A stretch of 32,945 bases of DNA from Chromatiales bacterium (GTDB lineage: Bacteria > Pseudomonadota > Gammaproteobacteria > UBA6429 > Thiohalophilaceae). The translations under genes and the position numbers were made by a program. The notes under the pieces were generated by a model. That model was not told the DNA's origin. It saw only the letters and a list, made by a program, of their open reading frames with translations, and searched no databases. Shown here piece after piece: positions 23,594 through 31,797 of this stretch. The DNA is taken from NCBI GenBank assembly GCA_027032075.1, contig JALVOC010000132.1, forward strand, positions 1-32,945, read 5' to 3'. Position 1 is the first letter of the stretch, and the number at the start of each line of letters is the position of its first letter.

Positions 23594-26500
23594 GCAATTA
23601 AATACCCGTTCAATTCTTGGATTAATTTATCTAAATCCTTCCCAAACAACTCTCTTGCCTTTAGCAACCCACCCTCCTGGTTAAAGGGGATGTAGTTAAA
23701 GTCGTCTACGGTCATTTCGGCATTTTGGGCGATTTGGTCTTTTATTTTGTTGAGCCAGGCGAGTTGTTGTGGGGTGAAGCGTTGCCCTTTGACACCCTCA
23801 CCCCAGCCCTCTCCCTGAGGGAGAGGGGGTTGTTGGGATTTGCCCTCTCCCTGGGGGAGAGGGTGCTCTTGTTGTTTTAGCCCGCCTGCCTGCCTCGCCG
23901 AGCTCGGCGCAGGTAAATTTTCTTGCTGCGTTAACCATGCTTGAAATCTACGTTCGACGATTTCTGGGAAAGGTTCGAGCGCGTCGGTGACGCCTGTCGC
24001 TAATCTGAGCAGGCTAATTAATATTGGCAATTTGCTCTCGGGTGGTGCGCCTCTTACTTTGGCTTTTTTCAGTTGTTCGTAGGCCTTCCAGACTTCGACC
24101 GGGGCGATATGGTACGGCGGTTGCTCGATCTCTTCAACGAGCTGATTGATCATATCGTAGCTGAGATGGCGTTTTTGGTAGGGCTGTTTGTAGATCAGCT
24201 CGATGGCGTCGATTTCATTCTTGTGGTCCTGGATGAATTGTTGCCAGTTGTTAATGAGGCCTTCAGCTTTTTCGGCGTCGAAGCCGGCATCGATGACGGT
24301 ATCGGGGCTGTCGTCGATGAGTTGGTCGGTGTCTTTGCGCAGGGCTTCGATGAGTTCGCGCAGGTCCGGGTTGTGGAAGGGTTTGATTAGGATATCAGCC
24401 TTGGGTTTGAAGGATTTCTGTATGTCTTTTTCTGTTGGATTTTCTGTTTTTGCATGTATTTTTGCGGCTTCGATGAGGTGGTCTTCGTTGGTGTGGTGGA
24501 TCAAGCTGGCCGCGATCATGGCCAGGGAGGTTGCCGGTAAATGTACCCCCTCACCCTGTCCCTCTCCCGGAAGGGAGAGGGGACCCTCTTTTTGGGCTTC
24601 GGCAGTTTCGCCCTCAGCCTCTCCTGGATGGGAGAGGGTTTCTCTCAAGAGTTCGCTGATACGTTTGCGTTGTTGGTCGTTGAGTTTGAGGTCGAGGCGG
24701 ATCAGACGATTTCCCAGGGCGCGCAGGGTGTCGGAGTGGCGATCACCGCGGGCGACTTGTTCCATGAGTTTGGCGGTGGAGACGCTGGGTTTGGTTTCCA
24801 GTGATTTGGTTTCGGTTTTGTCGGTTTCGGTGACGCCGACGCAATCGACCAGGACAAAGCGGCTTTTGCCGGGGGCATCGGGGGTGACTTTGTGCAGTTC
24901 ATCGCGGCTGATGACGCGGGTGCCGCGGCCTTTCATTTGTTCGTAGTAGGCCTGGCTTTTGACATCGCGCATGAACATGACGCATTCCAGGGGTCGGATG
25001 TCGGTGCCGGTGGCGATCATGTCGACGGTGACGGCGATGCGGAATTGTGGATCGGTGCGGAATGCTTTGATGGATTCTTCTGCTGTTTTTTTACCGACTT
25101 TGTAGGTGATCTTTTTGCAGAAGGCGTTGCCTTCATCGAAGACTTCGCGCACGGCATCGACGATGCGGTCGCAGTGGTCGTCGTCTTTGGCGAAGATGAG
25201 GGTTTTGGGGACCCAGGTCATGGTTGGAGTGATTATTTTGATCCCCTCACCCCTGCCCTCTCCCGGAGGGAGAGGGGGATTAGACCATAGGCGGTTGGGG
25301 AAGCATTCGGGCAGGCATTTGTCTTTGAAGGCCTGGATGACGGTGCGGATCTGGTTGGGTGCCAGGACGCTGCGGTCGAGTTGTTTGGCAAGCCATTCTT
25401 CCTGCTCATCTAGCACTTCGAGGCGTTTTTGTTTGGTGAGGCGGTCGCGGATTTCGACGGCGGTGCCGGCTTCGATGGTGTTGCCCTGTTCGGTGAGCTC
25501 GGTTTTGATGCGGTAGATGTCGTAGCCCACATTGACCTCGTCGACCACGGCATCCTCGTGGGTGTATTCGGAGACGAGGTTTTGATTAAAAAAGCCTATG
25601 GTCTTTTTGGTGGGGGTGGCGGTGAGGCCGATGAGGAAGGCATCGAAGTATTCGAGCACCTGGCGCCAGAGGTTGTAGATGGAGCGGTGGCATTCGTCGA
25701 TGATGATGACATCGAACTCTTCGATGGGGATGTCGGGGTTGTAGCTGACGGGCCTTGGACCCTGGTTTATGGTGCTACTTTCGACCTCAAACCCTGAGTG
25801 TTCGTCGGCCTCGTCATCCAGCGCCTGGCCGGTGAGCTGGGAATACAGGCGCTGGATGGTGGAGATGGTGACCTTGGTGGCGTCCGGGATGCCGGCGCGG
25901 CCGAGGATGTTGACGTTGTAGTGTTGGGTGAATTTGCGGCCATCGTGGGGGATGACGAATTGTTCGAATTCATCCTTGGCATTGGTGGCGAGGTTGCCAC
26001 GGTCCACCAGGAACAAGGCGCGTTTGATTTTGGCGAACTTGGCCAGGCGATAGACCTCAGTGACGGCGGTGTAGGTTTTGCCGGAGCCGGTGGCCATTTG
26101 CAGGAGCGCGCGGGGTTTACCTTGTTTAAGGGAGGACTCAATGCCGTGGATGGCGTTGATCTGGCAGGCGCGGAGGTTTTTCGTATCCAGTTCGGGCAGA
26201 TCCTGGAATCGGGCGCGGAGCGTTTTGGTCTTTGTTGGGCTTCCTTCGTCAGCCCAACCTACGTCGTCTACATCGATATCGTCTTCCAGCCAGGCTTTGA
26301 GGGTTTCCGGCTTGTGGAAGTGGAATATGTTGCGGGAGCGCGGGTGCGGGTCGCGTTCATCGCGGAATCTGATTTCGTGATTGGTGGCTTCATAGAGGAA
26401 TGGCAGCGGCTGCTCATCCGGCACCCAGCGTTCGATGTGTTTGGTGTGGGAAGTGGCGTAGCGGGCGGATTGCTCGGCGACCCCGCCGAGATCGGTGCCT

Positions 26501-26715
26501 TCGCGCTTGGCTTCGATGATGCCGCAGGCCTTGCCATTGACGAACAGCATGTAGTCCGCCGGGCCGGTGTCCGTTTCCACTTCACGCACGGCCACGCCTG
26601 TCTTTTCAAACAGGTTAATCCGTTTTTTGTCCTGGATTGCCCAGCCTGCCGCGATGAGTTTTTCGTCTATCTGCTCACGGGTTTCGGCTTCCAGCTTGGT
26701 GTTTTCAGGCACCAC
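23590..26715 (-). CDS. hsdR: Type I restriction endonuclease/translocase subunit HsdR
   Basis: HsdR is the motor and nuclease that pumps and cuts DNA unmethylated at the HsdS target. The 1041-residue protein starts at a GTG (26715). It has the N-terminal PD-(D/E)xK nuclease (Asp54, Glu68, Lys70 in ADYMLFVNGKACGIIEAK), Walker A MATGSGKT (207-214), DECH (340-343), TATP (365-368) and the helicase motif VI region MKGRGTRV. Six or more palindromic repeats are translated in frame, at about residues 152-162, 479-492, 692-724 and 926-974; these stretches read like PLPPGEGRGEG and are foreign to the family. They fall between recognisable domains. Upstream sequence is AT-rich; ggag lies 14 bases before the start. 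It is first in the defence block. Confidence 0.92.
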   Translation of the reverse strand: MVPENTKLEAETREQIDEKLIAAGWAIQDKKRINLFEKTGVAVREVETDTGPADYMLFVNGKACGIIEAKREGTDLGGVAEQSARYATSHTKHIERWVPDEQPLPFLYEATNHEIRFRDERDPHPRSRNIFHFHKPETLKAWLEDDIDVDDVGWADEGSPTKTKTLRARFQDLPELDTKNLRACQINAIHGIESSLKQGKPRALLQMATGSGKTYTAVTEVYRLAKFAKIKRALFLVDRGNLATNAKDEFEQFVIPHDGRKFTQHYNVNILGRAGIPDATKVTISTIQRLYSQLTGQALDDEADEHSGFEVESSTINQGPRPVSYNPDIPIEEFDVIIIDECHRSIYNLWRQVLEYFDAFLIGLTATPTKKTIGFFNQNLVSEYTHEDAVVDEVNVGYDIYRIKTELTEQGNTIEAGTAVEIRDRLTKQKRLEVLDEQEEWLAKQLDRSVLAPNQIRTVIQAFKDKCLPECFPNRLWSNPPLPPGEGRGEGIKIITPTMTWVPKTLIFAKDDDHCDRIVDAVREVFDEGNAFCKKITYKVGKKTAEESIKAFRTDPQFRIAVTVDMIATGTDIRPLECVMFMRDVKSQAYYEQMKGRGTRVISRDELHKVTPDAPGKSRFVLVDCVGVTETDKTETKSLETKPSVSTAKLMEQVARGDRHSDTLRALGNRLIRLDLKLNDQQRKRISELLRETLSHPGEAEGETAEAQKEGPLSLPGEGQGEGVHLPATSLAMIAASLIHHTNEDHLIEAAKIHAKTENPTEKDIQKSFKPKADILIKPFHNPDLRELIEALRKDTDQLIDDSPDTVIDAGFDAEKAEGLINNWQQFIQDHKNEIDAIELIYKQPYQKRHLSYDMINQLVEEIEQPPYHIAPVEVWKAYEQLKKAKVRGAPPESKLPILISLLRLATGVTDALEPFPEIVERRFQAWLTQQENLPAPSSARQAGGLKQQEHPLPQGEGKSQQPPLPQGEGWGEGVKGQRFTPQQLAWLNKIKDQIAQNAEMTVDDFNYIPFNQEGGLLKARELFGKDLDKLIQELNGYLIA
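23794..23864. repeat. Two family A palindromes inside hsdR
   Basis: Copies at 23794-23829 (CCCTCTCCCTGAGGGAGAGG core) and 23842-23864 (CCCTCTCCCTGGGGGAGAGG core) are separated by 12 bases. On the minus strand they are read as HPLPQGEG and PPLPQGEGWGEGV, in the same frame. Confidence 0.88.
23884..23917. repeat. Family D palindrome inside hsdR
   Basis: GCCTGCCTGCCT is followed by the 14-base perfect palindrome CGCCGAGCTCGGCG (23896-23909) and CAGGTAAA. It is translated as LPAPSSARQAGG in HsdR. Confidence 0.78.
24545..24638. repeat. Two further family A palindromes inside hsdR
   Basis: Copies at 24545-24584 (core CCTCTCCCGGAAGGGAGAGG) and 24611-24638 (core CCTCTCCTGGATGGGAGAGG) are read on the minus strand as PLSLPGEGQGEGV and LSHPGEAEGE. 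Both keep the hsdR frame. Confidence 0.85.
25240..25278. repeat. Family A palindrome inside hsdR (residues ~479-492)
   Basis: GATCCCCTCACCCCTG is followed by CCCTCTCCCGGAGGGAGAGG. It is read as NPPLPPGEGRGEGI, between the two RecA-like halves of the helicase. Confidence 0.88.
26234..26263. repeat. GTTGGGCT/AGCCCAAC palindrome (family E) inside hsdR
   Basis: GTTGGGCT (26234-26241) and AGCCCAAC (26251-26258) form a perfect 8-base stem with a 9-base loop, followed by CTACG. It encodes VGWADEGSP at residues 152-160, between the nuclease and helicase domains. Confidence 0.78.
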
Positions 26716-26973
26716 CGCAGATTATATCTCCATCATTTATATTAAAGGCATCAGCGAGAAATAAGGTGCATTTATATTTATGTGCCTCATTATGGCTGCA
26801 TCTGTGGTGTCGCTGGGGCCGGTGATTTTGTCTGACACGGGGGTGGTGTCCTAGACAGTATAGAAGGAAACCTTTTGTTGTTTAAGGGTTTTTTGGGATC
26901 GGGGCAGGGTGGCGTTGATTGCCGGAGGGGTGGCCAATGAGCCGGATTGGGGGCCATTCCCCCACAAAACCAC
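26716..26973. other. Divergent spacer between hsdR and the peroxiredoxin gene
   Basis: The hsdR-proximal ~80 bases are AT-rich and should hold its promoter; a TATAAT lies only 8 bases before the hsdR GTG, too close for a normal leader. The middle part has a weak AACCTT/AAGGGTT hairpin followed by six T near 26872-26897, with no obvious gene to terminate. Confidence 0.4.
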
Positions 26974-27002
26974 TTGAATTGATGCGCCAATGACTTTAGA
27001 AT
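26974..27002 (+). promoter_or_regulatory. Sigma70-type promoter of the peroxiredoxin gene
   Basis: TTGAAT (26974-26979) and TAGAAT (26997-27002) are 17 bases apart, close to the -35/-10 consensus, and lie ~50 bases before the start codon. Confidence 0.7.
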
Positions 27003-27010
27003 CATTCTAA
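26996..27010. promoter_or_regulatory. PerR/Fur-type box over the peroxiredoxin -10 element
   Basis: TTAGAAT-C-ATTCTAA is a perfect 7-1-7 inverted repeat, one base per half-site away from the PerR box TTATAAT-N-ATTATAA. It covers the -10 hexamer, the classical place for a repressor. No perR gene is in the window. Confidence 0.65.
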
Positions 27011-27054
27011 TTCTCTATCTTTACTGTTTAACTCAATTATTCAAGGAGCTTGAT

Positions 27055-27660
27055 ATGGGTGTACTCGTTGGCCGTGAAGCGCCGGATTTTACCGCCCCTG
27101 CCGTTCTCGGCAATGGCGAAATCGTTGAAGACTACAACTTTAAAAATGCCACCAAGGGCAAGTATGCGGTGGTTTTTTTCTATCCGCTGGATTTCACTTT
27201 TGTCTGCCCCTCGGAGCTGATCGCGTTTGATCACCGCCTGGAGGAGTTCAAGAAGCGCAATGTCGAGGTGATTGGCGTTTCGATTGACAGCCATTTTACC
27301 CACAATGCATGGCGCAATACCCCCACCAATGAAGGTGGTATCGGTCCGGTGGGTTACACCCTGGTGGCCGACATGACTCACGCCATCTGCAAGGCCTATG
27401 ATGTTGAGACGCCTGACGGCGCGGTTGCTTTCCGCGGTTCCTTTTTGATCGACATCGCCGGTACCGTGCGTCATCAGGTGGTCAATGATCTGCCGCTGGG
27501 TCGTAATGTCGACGAGATGCTGCGCATGGTGGATGCGTTGCAGTTCACCGAAGAGCACGGCGAGGTTTGCCCTGCTGGCTGGCATCAGGGCGACAAGGGC
27601 ATGTCCGCCACTCCTGAAGGCGTGGCTGAATATCTGGCTTCCGAGGCTGACAAGCTGTAA
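27055..27660 (+). CDS. Typical 2-Cys peroxiredoxin (AhpC/Prx1 family)
   Basis: This 201-residue cytosolic thiol peroxidase reduces hydrogen and organic peroxides. The peroxidatic Cys51 is in DFTFVCPSE with the family's preceding FFYPLDF, and the resolving Cys172 is in GEVCPAGW, the C-terminal location of typical 2-Cys enzymes. The full Prx fold is present, from VGREAPDFTAPAVL to the C-terminal tail. An AAGGAG SD precedes the ATG by 7 bases. The gene is monocistronic: its own promoter with a PerR/Fur-like box lies upstream and a terminator downstream. No ahpF-like reductase is nearby, so the electron donor is unknown. Confidence 0.95.
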   Translation: MGVLVGREAPDFTAPAVLGNGEIVEDYNFKNATKGKYAVVFFYPLDFTFVCPSELIAFDHRLEEFKKRNVEVIGVSIDSHFTHNAWRNTPTNEGGIGPVGYTLVADMTHAICKAYDVETPDGAVAFRGSFLIDIAGTVRHQVVNDLPLGRNVDEMLRMVDALQFTEEHGEVCPAGWHQGDKGMSATPEGVAEYLASEADKL

Positions 27661-27705
27661 GCCTGATATGGTGTTGTACCCGGAGACTGTCTTTCCGATG
27701 TAGAG

Positions 27706-27733
27706 GGATGCCGGAGCGGTGTCCGGAATGACA
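27706..27733. repeat. Degenerate family C repeat
   Basis: GGATGCCGGAGCGGTGTCCGGAATGACAG looks like a decayed copy of the ATTCC/GGAATGAC element; the CCGGA halves still face each other. Confidence 0.45.
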
Positions 27734-27741
27734 GTAATGAG

Positions 27742-27776
27742 AAACCCCGTCCTGTTTTACAGTGGCGGGGTTTTTT
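27742..27776 (+). terminator. Rho-independent terminator after peroxiredoxin
   Basis: AAACCCCG (27742-27749) pairs with CGGGGTTT (27766-27773), with an inner CTG/CAG pairing, and the right arm runs into TTTTTT. Confidence 0.88.
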
Positions 27777-27791
27777 GTGTGGCGGTATCTT

Positions 27792-27824
27792 GATCCCCTC
27801 ACCCCAGGCCCTGAGGGAGAGGGG
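27792..27824. repeat. Shortened family A palindrome
   Basis: GATCCCCTCACCCCAGGCCC is followed by TGAGGGAGAGGGG; the left half of the core has lost a few bases compared with the other copies. Confidence 0.7.
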
Positions 27825-27912
27825 TTGTTGGGGTAGCAGTGATTGTGTGTGCCCTGAGGGCAGTATGAAGAATAATGCTGGGGTGCGCGATTAAAGAAAG
27901 AGAATCCGACGC

Positions 27913-28458
27913 TTACCAGAAACGTGGTCGGCCGGTGTCGACGTGGATGAAATTGGATTTGGGATAATAGCCGACTCCGCCCGCGTGCAGTTGCAGCGCG
28001 GCCTGGCGCAGGTGCCTGAGATCGACGCCCGGCAGGCGGATATCAACGGCTTTCCCCCGCATGTGCAGGCTGCGTTTGGCCACGCCGGTGCTGGTGTGGC
28101 GCAGTCTGGCATTGGATTCGGGTGAACGGTAGCCGGAGATGATATGGAAGGTGCCGGGTTTGCCCGTCCGCTGTTGTAAGGCATGGAGCAGATCGAGCAG
28201 CCGCCGGTCCATCGTGGCCACCTTGCCGCTGCGATGATCACGCAGGATGTGGTTGATGGCGGCCAGTTCCTCGGTGATATAGGCGCCGTCCGCCCAGTAG
28301 GTGGTTGAGAGGTGTTCGCCGGTATGCAGGTTGTAGAAACGTAACAGCCGCTCGCCGGGGCGGGTGATGCGTGCAAGTGCAGCGGGGGCGATCAGCGATG
28401 TGGCACCCGCGGTGGCGAATTTCAGAAAAGTACGGCGTGTGATCATCGTCGTATTCAC
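27913..28458 (-). CDS. mepK: MepK-like murein endopeptidase (DUF882/M15 family, YcbK-type)
   Basis: This 181-residue protein has a twin-arginine signal (TRRTFLKFATAGATSL), so it is exported folded. The mature domain shows the M15/DUF882 metal-site pattern: SGYRSPESNARL, then His132-x6-Asp139 (HMRGKAVDIR) and His172 near the C-terminus (FIHVD). In E. coli the relative MepK cuts peptidoglycan cross-links, including 3-3 links. The neighbouring LdtD-like gene, 110 bases upstream on the same strand, makes such links, and the pair mirrors E. coli ycbB-ycbK. A second ATG four codons in (28446) is an equally good start. Confidence 0.9.
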   Translation of the reverse strand: MNTTMITRRTFLKFATAGATSLIAPAALARITRPGERLLRFYNLHTGEHLSTTYWADGAYITEELAAINHILRDHRSGKVATMDRRLLDLLHALQQRTGKPGTFHIISGYRSPESNARLRHTSTGVAKRSLHMRGKAVDIRLPGVDLRHLRQAALQLHAGGVGYYPKSNFIHVDTGRPRFW

Positions 28459-28568
28459 AAACTGGGCTGAGTGGTTTTTCGGTTTTGCATGAGTATTTCA
28501 CAGGTTGCCACTCTGGCGGCGTCAACTTCCTCACAATTCACTCCTTTTATATCGGCAGGAAAGGCAAC

Positions 28569-30212
28569 TCATCCAGTTTTTTCTTCCCCGGCAGAACCAC
28601 ACTTTGAAAGGGGGGAATCGCGATCGTAGACATCCTCACGGAACGATACCGCGTTATCCGCGCCCACCCAGGCGGTCCAGTAGACCAGATAAATAGGCAT
28701 GGCTTTCGGTACCGGCACCTTGCGGGACTCCCCCGATGCGATGGTTTCCCTGATTTTCTTCCGCGTCCAGCGGTTCTCCGCGCCCAATAAATAGACTGCC
28801 AGTCGCACAGGGTCTTCCACCCGGATGCAGCCGGAGCTGAAGGCGCGTACTTGCCGGTTGAACAGGCGGCGTGTGGGTGTGTCGTGCAGATAAACTTTAA
28901 ATGCGTTGGAAAACAGGAACTTGATGCGGCCCATGGGGTTGGTGGGCCCCGGATCCTGGCGCAATACATAAGGGAAGTGTTCCTTGTCTACCTGAGACCA
29001 GTCGATTTTCCCTGCATCCAGCTCCTCGCCATTGCGCCGGTTGCTAAACACGCGGATCCCCCTGGACTTCAGGAAATTCGGATTGCGCTGCTGTTCAGGG
29101 ATCAGATCCTCGAACACGATGGTCGACGGGACCGTCCAGTAGGGGTTGAACACGACGGTGTGCAGCACGCCGCGCACAGCCGGCGTCGGCCGTTCCGGCT
29201 TGCCGATGATCACCCACATGCTAAACAGGGGCTGCGCGTTCTCAATCGCAGTAAGCTCGTAACCGGCTGTATTGACCATGAGGTAACGCCTGCCGAGATG
29301 CCGCGGTAGCCAGCGCCAGCGCTCCATGTTCAGCTTGATCTGTTCGATACGTTCGCTGATGGGAACATTCATCGCCGCGCGGCTTGCGGCTCCGACGATG
29401 CCGTCCATTTTAAGGCCGTGCCGCACCTGAAAGCGCTCCACCGCGTATTTGACGGCTTGATCAAAAAAGTCGCTGTCTTTGACAGGCCCCAGGTGCAGAT
29501 CACCTTCTGCGAGCAGGCGGCGGCGCAGCAGGCTGATCTGCGGATGTCGCAGGCCATATTTCAGATAAGGCCCCGCCGGCAGTTGTGGCCAACCGCCGTT
29601 GCGTTGCCGTTGCCGGTAGCGGGCCAATGCCTCCCGCAGGCGCCGGTATCCTGCATGGGGAGGCGGCAAGTCGCGCAGTGCCGCGCCAAAATTTGCAGCG
29701 GCGAGAGTGGTGTTTAACAGCTTGACCGCATTGAAATCAGGCGTGGCGATATGCCACAACGGATCCACTTTGCCGGGATCGAAGCGGCCTGCACGCACAT
29801 GTTTGCTGTAAAGGAAAAAAGTGTTTGTCAGCAACTGCTCCAGCCGTGCCAGCTCTGCAGCTGTGCGGGCTGTCCAGTGTTGCGCGATCAGGGGAAGCGG
29901 ATAGGCTTCCGGCTCAAGCCCTTCTTCTTCAGCCAGGATGAGTGTCTGCCGCAATTGTTCCGCTCTTTGCAGCGGCCCATGGGTGTTAACCCACACCGGC
30001 TGAAAATTGCGTGGCGCATAGAAGTCATGCAACCGCTTCCTGTCCAGATCCAGAATGATCCATGATGCGGTTTGCTGATCCAGTTGTCCACGCAATTCCC
30101 CGACAAGCTCGCGCATGGGAATATCGGCTACAACGGCAGGCAGCCAGAGAAACCCCAGGCCGAATATCAGGAGGGCGGCCAGGCGTTTGCACTGAAGTGA
30201 AGTGACGGGCAT
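28569..30212 (-). CDS. ldtD: L,D-transpeptidase (LdtD/YcbB-like)
   Basis: This 547-residue periplasmic enzyme forms 3-3 cross-links in peptidoglycan. It has an N-terminal signal peptide (LAALLIFGLGFLWLPAVVA), a scaffold region with the FYAPRNFQPVW motif, a peptidoglycan-binding segment (AVKYAVERFQVRHGLKMDGIVG) and the YkuD catalytic core ending in SSGCIRVEDP, with nucleophile Cys462. Domain order and size match YcbB. The C-terminal ~30 residues are polar and poorly conserved. The MepK-like gene follows. The spacer 30213-30413 contains no recognised element. Confidence 0.93.
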   Translation of the reverse strand: MPVTSLQCKRLAALLIFGLGFLWLPAVVADIPMRELVGELRGQLDQQTASWIILDLDRKRLHDFYAPRNFQPVWVNTHGPLQRAEQLRQTLILAEEEGLEPEAYPLPLIAQHWTARTAAELARLEQLLTNTFFLYSKHVRAGRFDPGKVDPLWHIATPDFNAVKLLNTTLAAANFGAALRDLPPPHAGYRRLREALARYRQRQRNGGWPQLPAGPYLKYGLRHPQISLLRRRLLAEGDLHLGPVKDSDFFDQAVKYAVERFQVRHGLKMDGIVGAASRAAMNVPISERIEQIKLNMERWRWLPRHLGRRYLMVNTAGYELTAIENAQPLFSMWVIIGKPERPTPAVRGVLHTVVFNPYWTVPSTIVFEDLIPEQQRNPNFLKSRGIRVFSNRRNGEELDAGKIDWSQVDKEHFPYVLRQDPGPTNPMGRIKFLFSNAFKVYLHDTPTRRLFNRQVRAFSSGCIRVEDPVRLAVYLLGAENRWTRKKIRETIASGESRKVPVPKAMPIYLVYWTAWVGADNAVSFREDVYDRDSPLSKCGSAGEEKTG

Positions 30213-30413
30213 ACGTTAAGAGATGGGGCTGGAATTTATCAATTACAGGGGCGATGTGTTGTTCGGGTGTTTTATAAAGATACAAGAGGTGTTGACAGAT
30301 ACAAGCGCGTCATGTCTTTGTGCTGGCCAAATCAGATCAGGGTAAAAACAGATCTGCCGTGTTCAAACAGCGTGTGATGTTCTGCGGCATATCCCGGGTA
30401 AGTGCAGGAAAAT

Positions 30414-30686
30414 TCAGGGTTTTCTTTTGCAGGCAGTGAGTGCCTGCCGGCACTGCTGCAACAGGGGATCATTTGCCTGGGCGGCGCCAGGAGCGGCGGT
30501 GATCAGCCGCTGCGGAAGTTGCAAGGTGAAAGAGCCCCAACCCTCTGCAGTCGCACATTCTATTTTAAGCTCCCAGATGTCATCACGCGGCTCAACTTCA
30601 AAGAGATAAGCGTCCAAGCCAAGCTCATCGAGAACAGAGGCGATCGCCTGGCGCGCATGTGCGAGATCGGAGGTTTGCAGTGTCAT
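30414..30686 (-). CDS. Small hypothetical protein
   Basis: The 90-residue soluble protein has an alpha/beta pattern: a helix (ARQAIASVLDELGL), two strands with acidic and aromatic residues (AYLFEVEPRDDIWELKIEC, GWGSFTLQLP) and a C-terminal helix with Cys residues. I recognise no family. It follows the CBS protein gene by 26 bases on the same strand, so the two are probably co-transcribed. Confidence 0.7.
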   Translation of the reverse strand: MTLQTSDLAHARQAIASVLDELGLDAYLFEVEPRDDIWELKIECATAEGWGSFTLQLPQRLITAAPGAAQANDPLLQQCRQALTACKRKP

Positions 30687-30712
30687 AATCGAATCATTCG
30701 TTGCCCGTTGGT

Positions 30713-31162
30713 TTATTTTCTCTGCCTGATTTCCCGGTTTTGCTCTGTGCGTACGAGGCCGACGATATCTGTCAGTTGTTCCGCAACAAGTTCGAGGATA
30801 TCGTCAACCGTCAGAATCCCGACGAGAGCGCCTTGACCATTTGTCACTGGAAGTCTGCGAATACCTTTGTCCCGCATGAGCTTTATGGTGTCCACAAGTT
30901 TGGTATCCTCGCTGACCGTTACCAGTTTATAGCTCATGACATCACCAACGTTAACCGCATCGATATCAACATCCTCGGCAAGAATTTCCACCACGATATC
31001 CCGATCCGTCAAAATTCCCAACGGCAGCCGTACGTCATCCCGCTTTTCCACCACGACGACATCACCAACATGATAGTGGCGCATGAGATTGACCGCCGTA
31101 CGAACCGGCTCGTCTTTTTCAACAACAACCACCTCACGGTTACAATATTCCCCGGCAGACAT
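30713..31162 (-). CDS. Two-CBS-domain protein
   Basis: The 149-residue protein consists almost wholly of two CBS domains (VRTAVNLMRHYHVGDVVVVE ... GILTDRDIVVEI, and TKLVDTIKLMRDKGIRRLPV ... GILTVDDILEL), which in this family bind adenine nucleotides and sense energy state. No catalytic domain is attached, so it probably acts on a partner protein. The gene lies first in a pair with the small hypothetical. It begins ATG 31162, with GGAGG-like sequence just upstream. Confidence 0.92.
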   Translation of the reverse strand: MSAGEYCNREVVVVEKDEPVRTAVNLMRHYHVGDVVVVEKRDDVRLPLGILTDRDIVVEILAEDVDIDAVNVGDVMSYKLVTVSEDTKLVDTIKLMRDKGIRRLPVTNGQGALVGILTVDDILELVAEQLTDIVGLVRTEQNREIRQRK

Positions 31163-31403
31163 GATTCACCTCCAGATATCTGTTGTCGCATCGAAAAACC
31201 GGAGTTTCGTCTCACTATCAGACTGTTTTTACCGGGATCAGCCGATAGTGCCAGCGAACATCCACTTTAAAGTTAATTACGGGATCATTGGTTTGTCTAT
31301 AAGATAAACATGGTATATGGCGAAAATCTGTCAAGGTGAAAAGGGTATATGCTGACAAACAATGGCATAGAGAGGGATTCTCACTGATATCCAGGAGGGG
31401 GCA

Positions 31404-31600
31404 ATGCAGCCTGGTGAAATCCGTGAGGACAAACGCAACGCGCACCCCTGGATTTTGCCGCGCCTCATCCAGGCATGCGTTGCATGCCGGCGAAGTGAAC
31501 GGGCATGGGGGATGTCAGGTTTTTTGATCCCCTCACCCTGTCCCTCTCCCGGTGGGAGAGGGGACCCTTCGTTAAAGGTTCCTCTATACAGGAGGCATCA
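31404..31600. repeat. ~197-bp tandem repeat unit 1
   Basis: The unit begins ATGCAGCCTGGTG, continues through CACCCCTGGATTTTG and GGGGGATG, contains the family A palindrome GTCCCTCTCCCGGTGGGAGAGG, and ends CTCTATACAGGAGGCATCA. The 241-base stretch 31163-31403 before it is AT-rich with no recognised gene. Confidence 0.92.
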
Positions 31601-31797
31601 ATGCAGCCTGGTGAAATCCGTGAGGACAAACGCAACGCGCACCCCTGGATTTTACCGCGCCTCATCCATGCTGCGTTGCATGCCGGCAAAGGGTACGGGC
31701 ATGGGGGATGCCAGGTTTTTTTGATCCCCTCACCCTGTCCCTCTCCCGGTGGGAGAGGGGACCCTTCGTTAAAGGTTCCTCTATACAGGAGGCATCA
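31601..31797. repeat. ~197-bp tandem repeat unit 2
   Basis: The unit is nearly identical to unit 1 and exactly 197 bases long from ATG to ATG, so the array is head-to-tail. Confidence 0.92.

Noticed and set aside
25798-26745. A 315-codon plus-strand open frame opposite hsdR, and similar ones at 24203-24946
   Set aside because: Composition is Val/Gly/Asp- or Ser-rich without motifs and the opposite strand encodes all HsdR nuclease and helicase motifs.
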